A DNA stretch of 7,268 bases from Rikenellaceae bacterium (lineage in GTDB: Bacteria > Bacteroidota > Bacteroidia > Bacteroidales > UBA932). How positions within the stretch are numbered: the first letter of the stretch is position 1; each line of letters opens with the position of its first letter. Of this stretch, positions 4,209 to 7,268 are shown in pieces. The stretch lies in the NCBI GenBank assembly GCA_900769385.1, contig CAAGGO010000018.1:1-7268 (forward strand). The letters run 5' to 3'. Position numbers and translations under genes: made by a program. Below the pieces are notes generated by a model. That model had not been told where the DNA came from. It saw only the letters and a list, made by a program, of their open reading frames with translations, and did no database searches.

Positions 4209-6587
4209 GTTGAGGGCAATTGCACCCTCAAGTTCTTCTATGGTTATGTGCATCCTGTATTTCCAGTAGTGGTCCGCTACGGCAGGGATGTTTATTCGCT
4301 CTGCATCCGGTTGCGGGTTGCGGAGGGTTCCGTCTATTGAGAGCCAGTCCTGCAGCGGGAATATGGCAAGCATACTTGGTGCGGCAAGGTTTTTCTCCAG
4401 TACTTCAGCGCATTCCTCAGGGGTTGCGTCGGCTGTGCCGTTGCGGGCGCCCAGCCACATTCGGAGAGTCTCACAATCGTGGGTACTGGTAGTACATACA
4501 CTCAAGTAAGGGTAATTGGCAGGGTTGCCCAACTCAACTCCGCACTCTTTTGGCATAATCTGCAGCTCCAGTGAGAGAATCTTCAGGTTGTTCATACAGC
4601 GGCTTACAGACTCATTGAGCATACCAAGGTCTTCTCCGCAGGTGAGCATATTTGATGAGGCAATCAGCTGCTGCAGCTTTTTCATTGCATTGTTGTACCA
4701 GAAATCGTTGTGCCTTTCATAGAAATAGTTGTGGTACAAATTGCGGAACGATTCCTGTTCCCTGTGGGTAAGTAGTGAGAACTCCTCACTCTGCAGTGCC
4801 CCAATCATCGGGTGGAATTTCCCTTTGGTGTAAGGATCTTCAATAAAAAGTCCTGTACGTCCTATGTGCTCAAATCCCCACGATGCCAGGCCGGCTTTTG
4901 AAAGTGGCAGGGCAGGAGAGAAGTGTCCCATAAGGCCGCTCCTGTATTCTACAGGTATCTCCCATATCCTGAAGAATCCAAGGATATGGTCTATACGGTA
5001 TGCGTCAAAATATTTGGCAAAATGGGAGAAACGGTTCTTCCACCAGGTGTAGTTGTCCTTTTCCATTTCATCCCAGTTGTAGGTTGGGAATCCCCAGTTC
5101 TGGCCGTCAGTTGAGAATGCATCCGGCGGTGCTCCGGCCTGCTGGCTGAAGTTGAACAGGTGAGGGTATTGCCAAGCCTCCACGCTGCAGCGGGAGATTC
5201 CAATTGGAATGTCCCCTTTTAGGGCTACCCCCTGGCTGTGGGCGTGTTTCTTTGCATCAAGCATCTGCAGATGCAGGTGGTATTGTACAAATATCCAGAA
5301 ATATACATCTGTATACAGAGGACTCTCTTTTGAAGCCATTTTTTCTATGAGTTCCCAGGAGAATGTGGAGTATTGTCCCCAATCCCTGAAATCTGCAGTG
5401 CCGTAACTGTCCCTCAATGCGCTGAAAACGGCATATGGCAGCAGCCATTCCCGGTTTTTCTTTACAAATGAAAAGAATTCAGGCTGTGCAAAGGAGTTCT
5501 CTTTTTCCTGTGCATAGATTGCCTTAAGGTATTTCATCTTGGATTTCCATACTCCTTCATAATCAAGTGCCTCTTTTGCATTCAGCTCTTTCCCCTCCTT
5601 CTCCAGCTCTTGGCGGAGTTTTTCATCCTGCAGGATTCCTGTTGCCTCCAGATTGATGTACATTGGGTGGAGTGCAAGGGTGGAGATGCAGTTGTACGGG
5701 TATGAGTCCCTCCAGGTAAGGAAGGCTGTAGTGTCATTTATCGGGAGCAACTGAATGATTGAAAGTCCGTTTGCTCCTCCCCAGTCTGCAAGTTTCTTAA
5801 GGTCTGCAAAATCTCCCACGCCGTGGCTGGTGTTGCTGCGCAAAGAGAAGACAGGAACGGCAACTCCGCTGAAACGGGGTTTGCCAGGGTTGAAGTCGGC
5901 TCCGGCGTACTCTTTTATTACAGTGCAGTTCTTGAGCACTTTAGGAAGCTCAAGCTCCCTGTTGTATCTGTCTTCCCAGATGTACTCTCCCTTAGGGGTA
6001 AATACAAGGAATTTGAACTCAATCTTCTTCCTCCCAAGTTTCTCCACGGAGAAGCTCCTTTCCCATTTGAGATTCTCCAGTCTGCGCATTGGTAGGGCTT
6101 TGGTATGGTCCCAATCTCCCAAAATCTCTCCCCCTCCGCAGATAAGTACCTTGCCCCCCTTGGGTATATTCGGAACGGTTACCCTAATGAGCAGTTCGTT
6201 GGGGTTTATGTGGGTTTGGGTGTAAGGCCAGTTCTCGTCGGCGAAGAAAACCTCGGAAAACGGTACTGAAAGGAATGGGGCGTCAATGGTGTTTCCCTGC
6301 CACTGGTCAAGGGCAGTAATCTCCTTTGTAGAGGAGTTGAGGGCTATGCTTCTCCCTTTTCCTGCCTCATAATGGATGCCGTCATCCCCTTTTATGAAGT
6401 ATTTGTATGAGATTACCCTCTCTTTTGTAAGGGACGGTCTGATTTCCCCCTCCCAAACTCCGTTTGAATTGCGGGAAAGTTTGAGGGCTTTTGAAATATC
6501 GTATGCACCAAGCAGCGGCGACGAGCCTGTAACGTACAGGGCTTCACCGGCTCCGGTGTTGTATTCTACAGAAAATTTAATGGTCAT
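4179..6587 (-). CDS. malQ: 4-alpha-glucanotransferase (amylomaltase), DPE2-like, with two CBM20 modules
   Basis: A cytosolic GH77 enzyme that moves alpha-1,4-glucan units between maltooligosaccharides and releases glucose, in maltose and glycogen/starch metabolism. It has 802 residues, against about 690 for E. coli MalQ. Residues 1-100 and 128-228 are two CBM20 starch-binding modules (LLGAYD at 25-30, ILGDWD at 155-160), and GH77 fills about 237-802. Catalytic residues: nucleophile D533 in YRIDH, acid/base E652 in CGEDLG, and transition-state stabiliser D704 in STHDCE. GAPPDAFSTDGQNWGFPTYNW region residues (485-505) are family hallmarks. D533 to E652 spans 119 residues, against 47 in Thermus amylomaltase, so an insertion lies here, as in plant DPE2. 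No secretion signal is seen. The ATG (6587-6585) overlaps the upstream membrane-protein gene by 11 bases, suggesting translational coupling, and the CBM20 fold begins right after it, supporting this start. Confidence 0.94.
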   Translation of the reverse strand: MTIKFSVEYNTGAGEALYVTGSSPLLGAYDISKALKLSRNSNGVWEGEIRPSLTKERVISYKYFIKGDDGIHYEAGKGRSIALNSSTKEITALDQWQGNTIDAPFLSVPFSEVFFADENWPYTQTHINPNELLIRVTVPNIPKGGKVLICGGGEILGDWDHTKALPMRRLENLKWERSFSVEKLGRKKIEFKFLVFTPKGEYIWEDRYNRELELPKVLKNCTVIKEYAGADFNPGKPRFSGVAVPVFSLRSNTSHGVGDFADLKKLADWGGANGLSIIQLLPINDTTAFLTWRDSYPYNCISTLALHPMYINLEATGILQDEKLRQELEKEGKELNAKEALDYEGVWKSKMKYLKAIYAQEKENSFAQPEFFSFVKKNREWLLPYAVFSALRDSYGTADFRDWGQYSTFSWELIEKMASKESPLYTDVYFWIFVQYHLHLQMLDAKKHAHSQGVALKGDIPIGISRCSVEAWQYPHLFNFSQQAGAPPDAFSTDGQNWGFPTYNWDEMEKDNYTWWKNRFSHFAKYFDAYRIDHILGFFRIWEIPVEYRSGLMGHFSPALPLSKAGLASWGFEHIGRTGLFIEDPYTKGKFHPMIGALQSEEFSLLTHREQESFRNLYHNYFYERHNDFWYNNAMKKLQQLIASSNMLTCGEDLGMLNESVSRCMNNLKILSLELQIMPKECGVELGNPANYPYLSVCTTSTHDCETLRMWLGARNGTADATPEECAEVLEKNLAAPSMLAIFPLQDWLSIDGTLRNPQPDAERINIPAVADHYWKYRMHITIEELEGAIALNKKIRELSRR

Positions 6588-7268
6588 AGCTTGAAGATTT
6601 CTTTTTCCACATACTTACGCTAATGAGCGATGCTGCTCCGCACAGAATCATTACAAGTGCCTGGGCTTCGTGCGAAATGGTTGCAAAAACCACTCCGGTA
6701 GCCTGCGCAATTCCGTAAACCTTGGCAAGTGCAAGACTCACAATGAAATGGTAAGCACCTATGCCGCCCTGCACCGGAACAACCCAACCCAATCCTCCAA
6801 TGATCATAAGGAAAAGGGCATCAGTACCCCCCAGGTGTCCAACCTGCGGAAAGGCAAATATTGTGGTAAGGCTTGTGAGCCAGTATGTTAGCCATATAAG
6901 AAGTGTGTACAGGAAGAACATCCATTTCTCCTCCATCCTGAATGCTGAGAAAACTCCCTCCAGCAAACCTTTTATAATCTGCATTATCTTCCCGACAATT
7001 TTCATCTCCATCAACCTCTTCCTCAATACCCACAATGCCGCGCACCCTGCAGCCGCAACGGTGCAGAGGATGGTTAGAGGCCATACAAGAGAATTGAATT
7101 TTGCCTGAAGAGGGATGAGGATTTCACCTTTTACAAAAGAGCCGAACTCTCCCCAGGTGAATATGAAAAGAAGGAACATCCACAGAAGAAGGCAAACCAT
7201 ATCAAGGCTCCTCTCCAGTACTACCGTTCCAAGGGTCTTTTCAAATGAAACTTTGCGGGTATTGGCAA
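6577..7268 (-). CDS. Flippase-like / lysylphosphatidylglycerol synthase-type membrane protein, N-terminus outside window
   Basis: The frame is open to the right edge, so about 230 C-terminal residues are visible; families of this type run near 300-350. A Met codon at 7200-7198 is internal, because the residues before it include GTVVLERSLD, the conserved E-R-x-x-D element of the LPG_synthase_TM / UPF0104 family (Pfam PF03706). Near the C-terminus PVQGGIGAYHF matches the second family motif, P-x-x-GGIG. About five hydrophobic segments follow one another: MVCLLLWMFLLFIF, WPLTILCTVAAAGCAALWVL, FFLYTLLIWLTYWL, ALFLMIIGGLGWVV and the last before MWKKK. This places it in the inner membrane. Relatives form the lipid-flipping part of MprF or resemble AglD. 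No lysyl-transfer domain follows, since the protein ends soon after the last helix, so the substrate is unknown. Its stop (TAA, 6579-6577) overlaps the malQ start. Confidence 0.88.
   Translation of the reverse strand, partial: ANTRKVSFEKTLGTVVLERSLDMVCLLLWMFLLFIFTWGEFGSFVKGEILIPLQAKFNSLVWPLTILCTVAAAGCAALWVLRKRLMEMKIVGKIMQIIKGLLEGVFSAFRMEEKWMFFLYTLLIWLTYWLTSLTTIFAFPQVGHLGGTDALFLMIIGGLGWVVPVQGGIGAYHFIVSLALAKVYGIAQATGVVFATISHEAQALVMILCGAASLISVSMWKKKSSSYDH

Noticed and set aside
5755..6225. A 156-codon plus-strand frame opposite malQ
   Set aside because: It lies wholly antisense to a well-supported GH77 gene with intact motifs and shows no recognisable domain; a shadow frame.
7198..7200. Start of the flippase-like gene at the Met codon at 7200
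   Set aside because: The frame stays open to the window edge and the residues before this Met carry the conserved ER-LD family motif, so the gene is cut by the window.
1..7268. CRISPR arrays, insertion sequences, tRNA or rRNA genes, prophage or defence genes
   Set aside because: No regularly spaced repeats, transposase, terminal inverted repeats or RNA gene signatures were seen on either strand.

Overview
The window looks like chromosomal DNA of a Bacteroidota bacterium, most likely of the order Bacteroidales. Four things point there: two TAnnTTTG promoter boxes (the Bacteroidota -7 consensus), little Shine-Dalgarno sequence before genes, signal peptides cleaved as A-x-A|Q, and a maltose-type 4-alpha-glucanotransferase with two N-terminal CBM20 modules. 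Genus and species cannot be read from the sequence.

Region 1 (1-292) is the most interesting part. It has no large gene but holds what reads as a complete ribosome-mediated tryptophan attenuator: a Bacteroidota-type -7 box (124-131), a 24-codon leader ORF (140-214) with three consecutive TGG codons (170-178), and three mutually exclusive RNA pairings. These are 1:2 (179-183 with 195-199), 2:3 antiterminator (196-203 with 243-250) and 3:4 terminator (234-241 with 256-263, plus an apical stem), ending in a short T run. The logic matches the enterobacterial trp leader.

Region 2 (293-4142, plus strand) holds a TrpB2-type tryptophan synthase beta chain and two exported hydrolases: a class C beta-lactamase-like serine hydrolase with a DUF3471-like tail, and a peptidase C26 (gamma-glutamyl hydrolase / PuuD-like) class I amidotransferase-fold protein. 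Gaps are 61 and 27 bases with no convincing terminator, so transcription through the attenuator could reach the hydrolases, although a possible promoter lies before the first of them. No trpA or other trp gene is visible.

Region 3 (4166-4208) is a strong hairpin flanked by A and T runs, a likely bidirectional terminator between convergent operons. Its right half lies inside the last codons of the opposing gene.

Region 4 (4179-7268, minus strand) holds a DPE2-like 4-alpha-glucanotransferase (malQ) and, overlapping it by 11 bases upstream, a flippase-like / LPG-synthase-type membrane protein that runs off the right edge. The two are probably co-transcribed and translationally coupled, but no functional link is evident.
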